64,000 nucleotides of DNA, from the NCBI RefSeq assembly GCF_009789195.1, contig NZ_WSTC01000028.1, positions 1-64,000 of the forward strand, written 5' to 3'. This DNA comes from Paenibacillus sp. MMS18-CY102 (GTDB lineage Bacteria > Bacillota > Bacilli > Paenibacillales > Paenibacillaceae). Under the pieces are notes generated by a model, which worked only from the letters and a program-made list of their open reading frames with translations, searched no databases and had not been told where the DNA came from. The position numbers were made by a program, and so were the translations under genes. Position 1 is the stretch's first letter. Each line of letters begins with the position of its first letter. Shown here one piece after another: positions 15,283-24,316 of this stretch.

Positions 15283-16104
15283 TTGAAGGATTATACGAAA
15301 GAATTGCCTGCGCACACGGAGGTTTATATCGGGGAAAACGATTTGTTTCTAGAAATATTCGAAGGGGAGAATGTCCAGCAGACCGTGCAATATAAGCCTC
15401 CGCTGCTGCTCATACACGGGGCGTTTACGGGCAGTTGGATGTGGAGCAAATACCTCCCTCACTTCATCGAAGAAGGGTGGAAATGTTATGTGATGAACAT
15501 GCGCAGCCACTACAAAAGCCGGCAACTGGATTTGACGAGGGTAACGTTCGAGGATTATTTGGACGATATTAAAGAGGTGATTGCGGAGTGTGGGGTTCCG
15601 CCGATTGTGATCGGTTTTAGCATGGGAGGCATCTTAAGCCAGAAGCTGGCCGAAACCATTGAGATGGCGGGGCTGGTGTTGATCGACTCTGTTATAAGCA
15701 GAGAGGTATTTGAAGCGGTGCCTTATAGCGAATTGGAACAGATAATGACTGAATGCATCATGCCCGCCCCGGTTCGCGAACGGATTGCGAGTGTGGATGA
15801 AACGGTGGAGGATGTTGTTTTTCAGATAAAATATTTGGCCATGGAGTCGTCGAGGGCATTCAACGCACTTAAGTTTACAGCGGAATCCAAGGGGATATCT
15901 ATAGATAGCAGTTCAATTTCTTGTCCATGCTTGGTTGTCAAAGCGGTGAACAATGATGGTGACGACCGGCGGGGCAGGGTGGCAGCGGAGCATCTTCGCG
16001 CTGAGTATAGAGGCTTGTGGCACACAACGCATACCGGCCTGCTCGTAGGGCAGCGATATCGGGAGGCAGTCGATGAGATTATAGATTGGTTAGCAAGATT
16101 TTGA
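15283..16104 (+). CDS. Alpha/beta hydrolase
   Basis: A 273-residue alpha/beta-hydrolase: oxyanion strand LLLIHGAFTGSWMW, nucleophile elbow GFSMGG (Ser at about residue 112), and a late His in GLWHTTHTGLLVGQRY near residue 248. No signal peptide. Start TTG at 15283 is set by GGGGAGG 7-10 nt upstream. The MarR gene and its twin operator precede it, so it is probably induced by a MarR ligand, perhaps an aromatic or lipophilic ester that it also degrades. That substrate suggestion is inference. Confidence 0.8.
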   Translation: MKDYTKELPAHTEVYIGENDLFLEIFEGENVQQTVQYKPPLLLIHGAFTGSWMWSKYLPHFIEEGWKCYVMNMRSHYKSRQLDLTRVTFEDYLDDIKEVIAECGVPPIVIGFSMGGILSQKLAETIEMAGLVLIDSVISREVFEAVPYSELEQIMTECIMPAPVRERIASVDETVEDVVFQIKYLAMESSRAFNALKFTAESKGISIDSSSISCPCLVVKAVNNDGDDRRGRVAAEHLRAEYRGLWHTTHTGLLVGQRYREAVDEIIDWLARF

Positions 16105-16123
16105 TAGAGGCGGGGGGATAAAA

Positions 16124-16930
16124 ATGTTCGACCTTCACACCCATCACGACCGATGTGGGCATGCAGCAGGCAGCTTGGAGGATTATATCCAAGAAGCCAT
16201 TCGAAAAGGGCTGCCGATTCTCGGCATCTCCGACCATTCCCCGTATTTCTTCTCGTGGGAGAATCATCCTTATCCTCAGCTGGCGATGGCGGCTGCCGAA
16301 TTCGATGTGTACATCGAGGAAGCCGTTCGCCTGAAGCGGGCTTATGAACAGCAAATCGAGCTGCTTATTGGCGTTGAATCGGATATTTTCAGTGATCAGA
16401 TTGATTTGTACGGTCGCAAGTATGCACAGTATCCAATTGATTATGTGATCGGTTCCATCCATTTTCTATCCTCAGCAGCCATTATGGATGCTTTGGATTT
16501 CAACACGGCTAGCGAGGAGCAGCAACAGATCGCAGTGAAACGTTATGTAGAAGTGATGATGCTCGGAATCGAGAGCCACTGGGTTCAAATTGTAGGGCAT
16601 TTGGACGGGTTCAAACGTGGATACCCCGGTTTCCGTAACCTGTTGTCCCCCTACATCGATGGCATTTTGAAGCGGATGGCAGACCGTGGGGTGGCGATGG
16701 AGGTCAATACGAACGGCATGCAGCACGCGTGCCAAGAATGGTATCCCTCTAACGATGTGATCGAACGTGCGCTATTCCACGGGGTCCACATTACCTTTGG
16801 CTCCGATGCCCACCATCCAGAACGAATTGCGAGTGACTGGAAACGAGTGCGAGAGGCCTTGTTGGCGATAGGGTACAAACGAATGGTCGTATATAAGGAG
16901 CGGAAGCCTCATTTCTTGCATTTAAAATAA
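16124..16930 (+). CDS. PHP-domain phosphatase (HisJ/HisK-type histidinol-phosphatase family)
   Basis: A 268-residue PHP-domain protein. Metal ligands are visible in DLHTHHDRCGHA (HxH motif), GISDHSPYF, GVESDIF, VIGSIHFL and the late SDAHHPE (D-x-H). B. subtilis HisJ has this architecture and removes phosphate from histidinol phosphate. No his genes are nearby, so activity on histidinol phosphate is likely from the family but not from context. It starts 20 bp after the hydrolase with GAGGCGGGGGG before the ATG, so it may share that transcript. Confidence 0.75.
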   Translation: MFDLHTHHDRCGHAAGSLEDYIQEAIRKGLPILGISDHSPYFFSWENHPYPQLAMAAAEFDVYIEEAVRLKRAYEQQIELLIGVESDIFSDQIDLYGRKYAQYPIDYVIGSIHFLSSAAIMDALDFNTASEEQQQIAVKRYVEVMMLGIESHWVQIVGHLDGFKRGYPGFRNLLSPYIDGILKRMADRGVAMEVNTNGMQHACQEWYPSNDVIERALFHGVHITFGSDAHHPERIASDWKRVREALLAIGYKRMVVYKERKPHFLHLK

Positions 16931-16933
16931 TTG

Positions 16934-16975
16934 ATTAAGAGAGACCGCTATGAATTCATGGCGGTCTCTCTTAAT
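16934..16975. terminator. Long perfect hairpin after the PHP gene
   Basis: A 15-bp perfect stem, ATTAAGAGAGACCGC (16934-16948) with GCGGTCTCTCTTAAT (16961-16975), and a palindromic ATGAATTCAT loop. No T-run follows on the plus strand, so termination is likely but not classic. Confidence 0.6.
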
Positions 16976-17081
16976 CTACTATTCTATTGTGCCAACAGAC
17001 TCAAGATGCCCTAACTCTATCATAAGCAGGCTAATGCTGTTATAATTTTACATGTATTGGCGTTTATAAGGAGAGGTTTCT

Positions 17082-17414
17082 ATGATTATGTATGAAATTA
17101 TTAACTCCAATTTGAATCAAGTGAAATTGTTTGACCATGACCTTGTCATTCAAGAGATTGAAGGGGTTATCGAGCAATTTGAGCTTAACATTACGCAAAA
17201 GACGACTTTGTCGACATTGAAGGGCTCCGTTCATTATCATTTGAAGCAAGGGAAGAAAGCTGGCGTTTTAGAGATTACATACTGGCCAGCCAAGCACCGA
17301 TTGTGGGTAGAAATCCACGATAATCGAAGTTCTGAATGGAATCGATTGGTCATTAAACCATTCTCGGAGGCTCTATCCGCTCGCTTCTTAGGTGAGGCAG
17401 CATTAATGGCATAA
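17082..17414 (+). CDS. Hypothetical protein, 110 aa
   Basis: I do not recognise this family. The 110-residue product is soluble, with no signal peptide or membrane helix: a helical N-terminal half (IINSNLNQVKLFDHDLVIQEIEGVIEQF) and a C-terminal beta-rich half (AGVLEITYWPAKHRLWVEIHDNR). AAGGAGAGG lies 7 nt before ATG 17082 (a second ATG is at 17088), and TATAAT at 17041-17046 is a plausible -10. Start and promoter make it a genuine gene. The next gene follows after 22 bp and may be co-transcribed. Confidence 0.65.
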   Translation: MIMYEIINSNLNQVKLFDHDLVIQEIEGVIEQFELNITQKTTLSTLKGSVHYHLKQGKKAGVLEITYWPAKHRLWVEIHDNRSSEWNRLVIKPFSEALSARFLGEAALMA

Positions 17415-17436
17415 CAGCGAGAAGAAAGGGCATGCA

Positions 17437-18447
17437 ATGAACAAAATAAATCTAGCTGTAATAGGATTGGGGAATATGGGGCTGGACATGATCCGCCATA
17501 TGATTCCCTCTTATGCGAATGATATGAATTTGGTTGCCGTCTGTGATTCGAATGAAAGCCAATTTGAAACGATTGTGGGAGCTCATCCAGAAGCAAGGTG
17601 CTTTACGGATTACCGGGAATTGCTGAATGAAGTGGACGTTGATTTGGTGTACATCGCGGTGCCTCCTGCAATGCACTATGAGGTTGCGTTAAGCGCTATT
17701 AGCAAGAACATGCATGTCTTTTGCGAGAAGCCGCTTGCCAATAGTTTGGCGGAAGCCAAACATTTGCTAGAGATGGCTGCAGAGCGAGAGATTGTGCACG
17801 CGGTACACTTCTCGTTCCCGCTGGAACCGGCGGTTCTAATGCTGCGGAAATTAATGGCTGAACAGTGCGTTGGGCAAGTAACTGGAATGGAGCTGATTTT
17901 GGAGTTTCCGCAGTGGCCGCGACCGTGGCAACAGAACCGGTGGGTCTCTACTAGGCAAGAGGGCGGTTTTATTCTTGAGGTAGGCATTCATTGGATTCAA
18001 ATGATTCAACAAGTGTTCGGATCCATCACGCATGTCCAAAGTGCCGTAACTTTTCCTGCTGGAACAGGTTCTTGTGAAAATGAGGTTGCAGCCTTGCTTA
18101 CGTTGGACAATCATGTATCGATTCGTGTATCAGGAACGGTGAATGGCGGAAGCCAAGAGCGTGTTTCCTTAATTGTACATGGCACAGAAGGGACGATTGC
18201 GCTGGAAAATTGGGAGCAATTGCTCCTGAATGGCGCGAATGTCGAGTTGCCGGACGAGATTATGCAAGCTTCTGCAAGCAGGCTGCCGATTTTAAATAAC
18301 GTCATCCAGCTGCTGAATGGCCGCCAGGGATTTGTTTATGACTTCTATGATGGCTATAATGCTCAAGTCATATTAGAAGCGTTGCGTTATCCTAGCGAAG
18401 CGGGAGCCGTTGATGTCAGATTGCAGCATATCTCCCGTCCCCAGTAA
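17437..18447 (+). CDS. Gfo/Idh/MocA-family oxidoreductase
   Basis: A 336-residue NAD(P)-dependent oxidoreductase: Rossmann turn VIGLGNMGLDM near the start, VYIAVPPAMH, and the family signature CEKPLA (about 98-103) with the catalytic Lys. The C-terminal half is the alpha/beta GFO domain (GGFILEVGIHWIQMIQQVFG, equivalent to the G-G-x-x-x-D/E-x-G-x-H motif). Substrates are sugars or polyols, not predictable here. AGAAAGGGCATGCA precedes the ATG. Confidence 0.83.
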   Translation: MNKINLAVIGLGNMGLDMIRHMIPSYANDMNLVAVCDSNESQFETIVGAHPEARCFTDYRELLNEVDVDLVYIAVPPAMHYEVALSAISKNMHVFCEKPLANSLAEAKHLLEMAAEREIVHAVHFSFPLEPAVLMLRKLMAEQCVGQVTGMELILEFPQWPRPWQQNRWVSTRQEGGFILEVGIHWIQMIQQVFGSITHVQSAVTFPAGTGSCENEVAALLTLDNHVSIRVSGTVNGGSQERVSLIVHGTEGTIALENWEQLLLNGANVELPDEIMQASASRLPILNNVIQLLNGRQGFVYDFYDGYNAQVILEALRYPSEAGAVDVRLQHISRPQ

Positions 18448-18467
18448 GGAAACAAACGCATAGCCGC

Positions 18468-18496
18468 TTGATGTTCCCCGGTAAGCCAATTATAAT
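18468..18496 (+). promoter_or_regulatory. Promoter of the yjdF leader
   Basis: TTGATG (18468-18473), 17 bp, TATAAT (18491-18496). Transcription should start near 18503, just ahead of the conserved leader RNA. Confidence 0.75.
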
Positions 18497-18502
18497 TTTT
18501 GT

Positions 18503-18635
18503 TGAAACGAGAAAACACAGTCCTGGTTGGTAGTCCAGGCGCATGTTCGGGTACGCTATTCCGTACCATTCCATGCCAGTAACCTTCCCCCCTCGGGATG
18601 TCCATCGTTTCGATTTAGATTGAGGGGGAAGTTGT
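18503..18635 (+). ncRNA. yjdF-type riboswitch leader
   Basis: The leader before the yjdF homologue contains the stretches I associate with the yjdF RNA motif: AAAACACAGTC, a GGTAGTCCAGGCGC segment, CGGGTACGC and GCCAGTAACC. At its end CTTCCCCCCTC (18584-18594) can pair with GAGGGGGAAG (18622-18631), which holds the ribosome binding site. Control by sequestering that site is therefore likely. The yjdF class is known to bind azaaromatic compounds. The aptamer assignment is from memory of the motif plus the downstream gene. A covariance-model search would settle it. Confidence 0.75.
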
Positions 18636-19046
18636 ATGAAGCTTACCGTGTATCATGATGGCCAGTATTGGGTTGGCGTTCTGGAAGTGCAGGAGCAGGG
18701 GAAACTGAAGGCAGCCAGATACATCTTTGGCACTGAGCCGCAGGACGAGGAGATACTACAGTTTGTCCGCCATGAGATGTGGGACCTTGCCAGCGGGCTC
18801 TCGCAAGAGGTGGCTGTCAAGTTGTCCGAGGCGAAGAAGGTGAGTCCCAAACGGCTTGCAAGGCAAGCTGCGGCTGAATTGCGGGGAAAAGGCGTTTCCT
18901 CGTATGCACAAGACGCCCTCCAGCTAGAGTATGAAAAGCGGAAGCGGGAGAAGCAAGCCCATTCCAAACAGCAGCAAGAAGCAGCATTAGCACGTAAACG
19001 TGAATTAAAGGTGCTGAAGGCAAAAGAAAAGCATCGCGGTCACTAG
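18636..19046 (+). CDS. yjdF: YjdF-family protein (DUF2992)
   Basis: A 136-residue protein starting MKLTVYHDGQYWVGVLEV and ending in a Lys/Arg/Glu/Gln-rich helix (about 80-136, EYEKRKREKQAHSKQQQEAA). This is the DUF2992/YjdF architecture: a small beta-rich N-terminal domain and a long charged coil. The molecular function is unknown. The riboswitch before it suggests a role in handling toxic planar aromatic compounds. The ribosome binding site lies in the regulated hairpin. Confidence 0.85.
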   Translation: MKLTVYHDGQYWVGVLEVQEQGKLKAARYIFGTEPQDEEILQFVRHEMWDLASGLSQEVAVKLSEAKKVSPKRLARQAAAELRGKGVSSYAQDALQLEYEKRKREKQAHSKQQQEAALARKRELKVLKAKEKHRGH

Positions 19047-19063
19047 TGAATCTGCACTCATCT

Positions 19064-19096
19064 GGGGCTTTTCCGTAACAAGGGAAAGCCCCTTCT
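19064..19096. terminator. Terminator between yjdF and the solute-binding protein gene
   Basis: GGGGCTTTTCC (19064-19074) pairs with GGGAAAGCCCC (19082-19092) with a single bulge. It lies between converging genes and can act in both directions, although the T-runs are short. Confidence 0.65.
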
Positions 19097-19136
19097 GCCG
19101 TTTGATCAGCAAAAGGGGCTAGTGTTTGCAGCTAAC

Positions 19137-20855
19137 TTATTTTTTAATGGTAGCGAACCATTTGTTAACGTCAGCCGTTACTTCGTCACCGCCAGCAGAT
19201 TTCCATTCCTTAACGAAGTCCTCGTAGGAATCGATTGAAGCATTGCCGTAGATGATTTTCGTGAACGCTTCAACTTCGAGCTGTCTGAGCAATTCCATTT
19301 TCTGGTTCATTGCATCTGTGTACGCGCTAGCGAAGTAATCTGGGAAGCGTTGGTTGTTCTTCTGGTAATCGAGCACGATTGCAGCTGCATCGATTTCCGC
19401 TTGTTTACGGTATTCTTTCGTTTGTTTCTCGAACGGCGTCGTAGGCTCTTGACCGGAAGCCAGCTTAGCAAGCGTATCGATCATCAGGTCCGGTTGGCGT
19501 GCGCCTTCCCAGTTTACGCCATAACGCTCTGGCTTAACGAGCTTGTCGTCAGAGTTATCCTTGGACGGTTTGCCATCGACCATGCGGTAGTCATAGCCTT
19601 CTGCAAAGCCGTTCTCGAATTCGCCGCCAGCTTCTGGGTTAGCGAAGTGCTCCAGCAAGTAGTTGTACATAAGGAAGTATGCTTCTGGATGCTCGGATTT
19701 TTTGTTGATCAGGATGTAGCCGTTAACCATGGAGTTGATCGGGCCGCCACGTACGCCTTTTTTGCCATCTGGGCCTGCAGGAACGGAATAAGCTTTGTAA
19801 GTAGCGCCTTTTACGTTCTTAGCGAGGTCAGGAAGCGGCCAGTCAGGCATCCAGTGAGCGCCTGCAATGATGCCGGCTTCGCCTTTCGTGAACGCCTCGG
19901 ATGCTTTCGACTCATCCCATGTGCCAGCTTCTTTAGAGATATAGCCTTTCGACATCCACTCGTTCAGCTTCGTGAGGGCTTGTTTCGTGCCGTCTTGCGT
20001 GGAGCCCCACTCCAGCGAGTTGCCGTCAGCGGATTTGTTCCATTGTCTTGGAGCCGTGCCGTAAGCGCCGAAAACCCAGCTCAGGTCAGACATCCAAGTG
20101 TTCAGGTTGTCACGAAGCGTGGCAGCCAAGCCGTACGTATCTTTCTTGCCGTCGCCGTCTGGATCTTGGTTGACGAATGCATCCATAACTTTATCGAGCT
20201 CATCCATTGTTGTCGGTGCTTTCAGGTTTAGCTTATCGAGCCAGTCCTGGCGAATCCACAATACGGGCTCAACGTTCAGCGTGTAGTCGAATACTGGCAC
20301 GCCATAAGCTTTGCCATCTTCGCGCGTTACGCCATACCACATTTCAGGGTATTTCTTAGCGAGCTCTTTCCATTTCGGGCTTGCATACTTCTCGAACAGC
20401 TCGTCAACAGCCATGAACTGATCGGAATCCAGCAACGTATTCAAATAGTTCGGGTTATCGCGGATTGGCACGAGGTCTGGAAGGTCTTCGCCGGAAGAGA
20501 GCGACAGATTCAGCTTATTCGTGTACGCATTGTTAACGTTGTCGACAACCCACAGCGTTTTCAATTCGATTCCGAGTTTTTCTTTCGCCCATTTCGTGAA
20601 GACGTTGTTATCCCAATCTTCACCGTTGATAAACTTCTCTTGCGTGTTGTTAACAACACGGGTAACTGTGACCGGAGTATCATATTTTCCTTTTTCAACC
20701 AAAGCTTTTGCAGCAGCATCTGCATCTGCTCCAGCAGTTGAAGTCGTTGCCGGTTTCGAGCTTGGCTCTTCTTCGTTGCTCGAACATCCTGCTAGCAGCG
20801 AAGTGCCCATTGCAGCTGCAAGCGCGATGCTCAACCATTTCCGATTTGTCTTCAT
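19137..20855 (-). CDS. Extracellular sugar-binding lipoprotein of an ABC importer (LipO/YtcQ-like)
   Basis: A 572-residue lipoprotein: signal MKTNRKWLSIALAAAMGTSL, lipobox LLAGC with Cys about 24, then a Ser/Thr/Ala linker and a cluster-G-like periplasmic-binding fold typical of large (over 500 aa) oligo- or polysaccharide receptors in Paenibacillus. Asp/Trp-rich segments (DQDPDGDGKKDTYGL, NPDGDGK-like calcium loop) fit this class. It lies downstream of the YesN/YesM-like genes on the same strand, and the two permeases are divergent. AGGGGGAAAAGTGA precedes the ATG. The imported glycan is unknown. Confidence 0.88.
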   Translation of the reverse strand: MKTNRKWLSIALAAAMGTSLLAGCSSNEEEPSSKPATTSTAGADADAAAKALVEKGKYDTPVTVTRVVNNTQEKFINGEDWDNNVFTKWAKEKLGIELKTLWVVDNVNNAYTNKLNLSLSSGEDLPDLVPIRDNPNYLNTLLDSDQFMAVDELFEKYASPKWKELAKKYPEMWYGVTREDGKAYGVPVFDYTLNVEPVLWIRQDWLDKLNLKAPTTMDELDKVMDAFVNQDPDGDGKKDTYGLAATLRDNLNTWMSDLSWVFGAYGTAPRQWNKSADGNSLEWGSTQDGTKQALTKLNEWMSKGYISKEAGTWDESKASEAFTKGEAGIIAGAHWMPDWPLPDLAKNVKGATYKAYSVPAGPDGKKGVRGGPINSMVNGYILINKKSEHPEAYFLMYNYLLEHFANPEAGGEFENGFAEGYDYRMVDGKPSKDNSDDKLVKPERYGVNWEGARQPDLMIDTLAKLASGQEPTTPFEKQTKEYRKQAEIDAAAIVLDYQKNNQRFPDYFASAYTDAMNQKMELLRQLEVEAFTKIIYGNASIDSYEDFVKEWKSAGGDEVTADVNKWFATIKK

Positions 20856-20961
20856 TCACTTTTCCCCCTGAGTAATGTCGTGAATACGCTTTAATCATAA
20901 TTGGGTCTCAAGGTGGAAGAATATAACAATATGTTTGTTTCATACTAATTTGTTGTGCATC

Positions 20962-22581
20962 TTATGGCCCTTGTCGATCCCGGTAATCCTGAGGCGTCAC
21001 GCCGAAGTGTTTTTTGAACAATTTGATGAAATATGGCGTATTAGGCAATCCGACCTTCTCGCCGACTTCGTAAATTTTGAGATGGTGCTGAGTTAGGATA
21101 AAAGCCGCTTTCTCCATGCGCAACCGGAACAAATACTGGCTTAAGCCCTCGCCGGTTTCGAGCTTATAAATTTTGGATAAATGCGAAGGATGCAGAAAAA
21201 CATGGTCTGCGATCGTCTGCAGGGAAACATCGCCTTCGAGGTTCAGCTCCAAATATTGCTGCACTTTTACGACTGTCTCTAAACGCGTTAGTTTCATATC
21301 TTTAATTAAATCGTTGCGCAATTGCCCGATGATTTGGTGCGCCCAGGCTTCCAGCTGGCGGATGGACTGGATAGCCTGGCCTCCTTGCAACTGATGAAAG
21401 CCGTTGCCAATTAAAGTGGACAAGTTGCGGTTATTTTTATGTGCAAAGAACGTAAAGACAGAGCTGAAATGAAAGAAGGCCTCCATTAGATGCTCCTGCG
21501 ATTCGTATTTGGACTGCGACAGCTCCTTGAATATGAGATCAAGCTTGTGCTCGGCATCGTTCCAACGCCCTAATTCCAACAAGTGGGCAAGCGTGGGCGG
21601 CTCATATAGGGAGGAGATCGCCTGCACTTCATTTTTGGCGGCCTGGTTAGGCACTTGCATGAAAAACTCCCGGTCATCCCCGACCTTCTGGCGAAAGGCG
21701 GAAACGACATTCTCGTAAGTCTGGGAAATTTCGTAAGGAAACGGGTGCCAGTGGCTAAACAAAATCGAAACCTGCCGATTCAGAAATACTTTGACATTAT
21801 GCTGCAGCCTGGAGGCGGAATGCTCTAACTGATACTTGCGATTAGAGTCGGTGTTGTCCGAATGGTTAAATTGAATCAGGAAGACGATATAGCCGTAATG
21901 GTCCGTGCTATGCCAAATATGAAAATAACGGCTGAATACTTCTTCGGCAATATTGCAGACGGCATATTGAATCAAGGAATCGGCAGAATTCGGCGCATTC
22001 TCGTCTTCGATGCGAAGGAGAAGCAGGGCATAGGGCTCGTCTGCCTGGAAAGGAAGGCCTAGAAGCGTTTTTTTCTCGGCCCACTTCTCTAACGGATAAG
22101 ATTTAACTTTAATTAATTCCTGCAATAAGTTGCTCTTGATGAGGGAGATGTTCTGTTGCAATGTCCGCAGGGCGTTATTGTTGGAGGTGAATTGTTCGAT
22201 TTCTTGCTGAAGCTCTTGGACAAGCAGGGAGACGCTTTCTAGCAATTCCTCATCCTCCGCTGGCTTGAGCAGGTAGTTCTTCACTTTATGCCGGAGTGCG
22301 GTTTGGGCGTAATCAAAGTCGGCATGGCCCGTAAGAATGATGCATTTCACATTGGGCCACTCGACTTGTATCCGCTCGACTAATTCCAGGCCATCCATCT
22401 CCGGCATCCGAATATCCGTAATGATGATATCGATCGCGTGTTCCTGAAGCACATCAAGCGCCTCGAAACCGGAATAAGCTTTGAATACTCCGCCTATTCC
22501 TACGGATTTCCAATCAATAGTTTCGGCAAGGCTGTCTACCCAATGTTGCTCGTCATCGACAATCAACAATTGCTGCTGCAT
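20962..22581 (-). CDS. YesN-like response regulator with AraC DNA-binding domain
   Basis: A 539-residue regulator: N-terminal receiver with D9-D10, phospho-acceptor Asp56 (IIITDIRMPEMDG) and Lys in YLLKPAE; a long central region; a C-terminal AraC/XylS double helix-turn-helix (VSLQTIADHVFLHPSHLSKIYK and IYEVGEKVGLPNTPYFIKLFKKHFGVTP). The start is moved from the first ATG (22599) to the ATG at 22581, because GAGGAG sits 6 nt upstream there and the earlier ATG lies inside the kinase gene without a site. Its start is one base past the kinase stop, so the two are translationally coupled. It probably activates the adjacent importer genes. Confidence 0.87.
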   Translation of the reverse strand: MQQQLLIVDDEQHWVDSLAETIDWKSVGIGGVFKAYSGFEALDVLQEHAIDIIITDIRMPEMDGLELVERIQVEWPNVKCIILTGHADFDYAQTALRHKVKNYLLKPAEDEELLESVSLLVQELQQEIEQFTSNNNALRTLQQNISLIKSNLLQELIKVKSYPLEKWAEKKTLLGLPFQADEPYALLLLRIEDENAPNSADSLIQYAVCNIAEEVFSRYFHIWHSTDHYGYIVFLIQFNHSDNTDSNRKYQLEHSASRLQHNVKVFLNRQVSILFSHWHPFPYEISQTYENVVSAFRQKVGDDREFFMQVPNQAAKNEVQAISSLYEPPTLAHLLELGRWNDAEHKLDLIFKELSQSKYESQEHLMEAFFHFSSVFTFFAHKNNRNLSTLIGNGFHQLQGGQAIQSIRQLEAWAHQIIGQLRNDLIKDMKLTRLETVVKVQQYLELNLEGDVSLQTIADHVFLHPSHLSKIYKLETGEGLSQYLFRLRMEKAAFILTQHHLKIYEVGEKVGLPNTPYFIKLFKKHFGVTPQDYRDRQGP

Positions 22582-22582
22582 A

Positions 22583-24316
22583 TTAAGCTCCTCTGTCATT
22601 TGAAGTTAACTTCCATAGTATAGTTACTCGAACTCCGCCTAAAGGTGAAGGGCCCAATTCCAGGCCAGAGCCTTCTCCGTAATGCATTTTGATGCGCTGG
22701 TTTACATTCCATAAGCCACAACCGACATTTTCCTCGATCGGGTTATTTAGCGTTTGATTAATCTCGTCATACTTTTCCTCCGGAATGCCGGCACCATCGT
22801 CATCAATCATGATGCAATACTCCTCGGCATTGATTAGCCCGTGAATCCGAATAAGCCCAGAGCGAAGCTTTTGTTGGAAGCCGTGCTCGAATGCATTCTC
22901 AATCATCGGCTGCAGCAGCAACCGTGGAACGAATTGCTCCAGCATCCCGTCTGGTAAATCGATTTCATATTGGACGCGTTCCATTCGCAGCTTCTGGATT
23001 TCCAGATAGTTGGTCACCAGTTGGACTTCCTCGGCCATTCGGGCGAGCGGGTTCTCAAGGCGTGTCGTATACCGGTAAAACTCGCTTAAATTTTTGGCCA
23101 TCGAAATGACTGCGCCCTTGTTGTCCAGCTTCGTCATGTTGATAATATAGCCCATCGAATTATACAAGAAGTGCGGATTGATCTGGGACTGCAAATGCTT
23201 TAGTTTGGCATCGCGCGACTGCAGCTTTTCTTTGAACACCTTTTCGATCAGCTCTTGAATCTGGGCGGCAAGGCCATTGAACTTTTCGAATAGGTAAAGG
23301 AATTCACTCTTTGGCTTCGCGTGAATGCGAACGGAGTAATCGCCGACTTGCAGCTTTTTGAGGCTAACGACCAATTGCGAGATGGGCCGTTGCACGTATC
23401 GATAGAGAAGGTAGACGAGCAGAATGCCTACGCAAATAATTAAGCCAATCGTAACGTAAAAGAGTTTGATATTCGCTGTAATGGGCTTAACAATTTCCTC
23501 CACCGGAATGTAATCGATCACATACCAGTCCGCTTGCGTTAGCTTTTTGATGTAAATCTCATATTGTTGATGGGCAATGCGAACATTTTGAACCGTCGGC
23601 TCGGTGTTCTCGAACTCTGAGGGGAAGTTTATTTTTGGAATTAACCGCGTAATAATGTCTAGCTTTGCTGAATGGTTGGCGATGATGGGGGCACCTGCCC
23701 GGTATAGAAAAGGATCGTCAACGGCTTCTAATTTGCTCTTGTCGAGCCACTTCTTCAATTCTTCGCTGGAGAACTTGACCTCAATGACGATATTCGACGG
23801 TTGGTTCATGCTTTTATTTTCCGGTTTCATGGAATAGAAGTAGAACATCGATTTGTTGTTCGTAACTGTCTCTGATTGCCATTTGGGCGCAGCATTCAAA
23901 TAGAGAATGCGTGGATCGAACGACCTAGTAGCCTCCGTCGAAATGACAGCCTGATTGGAATTTGAGAAAACGGATACTCTGGGTGCTAATGCTGTAGAAA
24001 GCCCGAATAGTTGAATTCTTTCGAAGATTAGCTTGCGGCGGTAAGCTGTTTCATACGGCTCTGGATTAAATGAGTAACCGGTAAATTCACGTATGCTAGG
24101 ATCTTCCATCAATACTTTGGATGAGTGCGAGATTTGTTGCAGGTTCGTGTCGATTTGGTTGGATAAACTCATCGTACGATTGGAGTGCGTTAATCGCAGT
24201 TGTTCCTTTACAACGTCAATGCTAACGCTGGAGGTATACCCAAAGAGGATGATTATTGGAAGTAGTAGGAGACCTAGGGATAATACTAGTTTCTTGAAAA
24301 TTCCGAATGGTCTCAG
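22583..24316 (-). CDS. YesM-like two-component sensor kinase with non-ATG (CTG) start
   Basis: From CTG 24316 the product is 577 residues: RPFGIFKKLVLSLGLLLL opens a first membrane helix (about 8-27), then an extracellular sensor region, a second helix (about 285-305, YVTIGLIICVGILLVYLLY), HAMP, His_kinase motif SQINPHFLYNSM with the phospho-acceptor His, and HATPase_c (MIENAFEHGFQQ, GCGLWNVNQRIKMHYG). The first in-frame ATG (24172) would remove the whole first helix. No ATG, GTG or TTG lies between the upstream stop and that helix, while AGAAGGG sits 6 nt before CTG. The assignment of CTG is inference from these facts. Confidence 0.82.
   Translation of the reverse strand: MRPFGIFKKLVLSLGLLLLPIIILFGYTSSVSIDVVKEQLRLTHSNRTMSLSNQIDTNLQQISHSSKVLMEDPSIREFTGYSFNPEPYETAYRRKLIFERIQLFGLSTALAPRVSVFSNSNQAVISTEATRSFDPRILYLNAAPKWQSETVTNNKSMFYFYSMKPENKSMNQPSNIVIEVKFSSEELKKWLDKSKLEAVDDPFLYRAGAPIIANHSAKLDIITRLIPKINFPSEFENTEPTVQNVRIAHQQYEIYIKKLTQADWYVIDYIPVEEIVKPITANIKLFYVTIGLIICVGILLVYLLYRYVQRPISQLVVSLKKLQVGDYSVRIHAKPKSEFLYLFEKFNGLAAQIQELIEKVFKEKLQSRDAKLKHLQSQINPHFLYNSMGYIINMTKLDNKGAVISMAKNLSEFYRYTTRLENPLARMAEEVQLVTNYLEIQKLRMERVQYEIDLPDGMLEQFVPRLLLQPMIENAFEHGFQQKLRSGLIRIHGLINAEEYCIMIDDDGAGIPEEKYDEINQTLNNPIEENVGCGLWNVNQRIKMHYGEGSGLELGPSPLGGVRVTILWKLTSNDRGA

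Noticed and set aside
19350-20231. Long plus-strand frame (293 aa) antisense to the sugar-binding lipoprotein gene
   Set aside because: It mirrors the codon structure of a clear lipoprotein gene, has no ribosome binding site and no recognisable domain.
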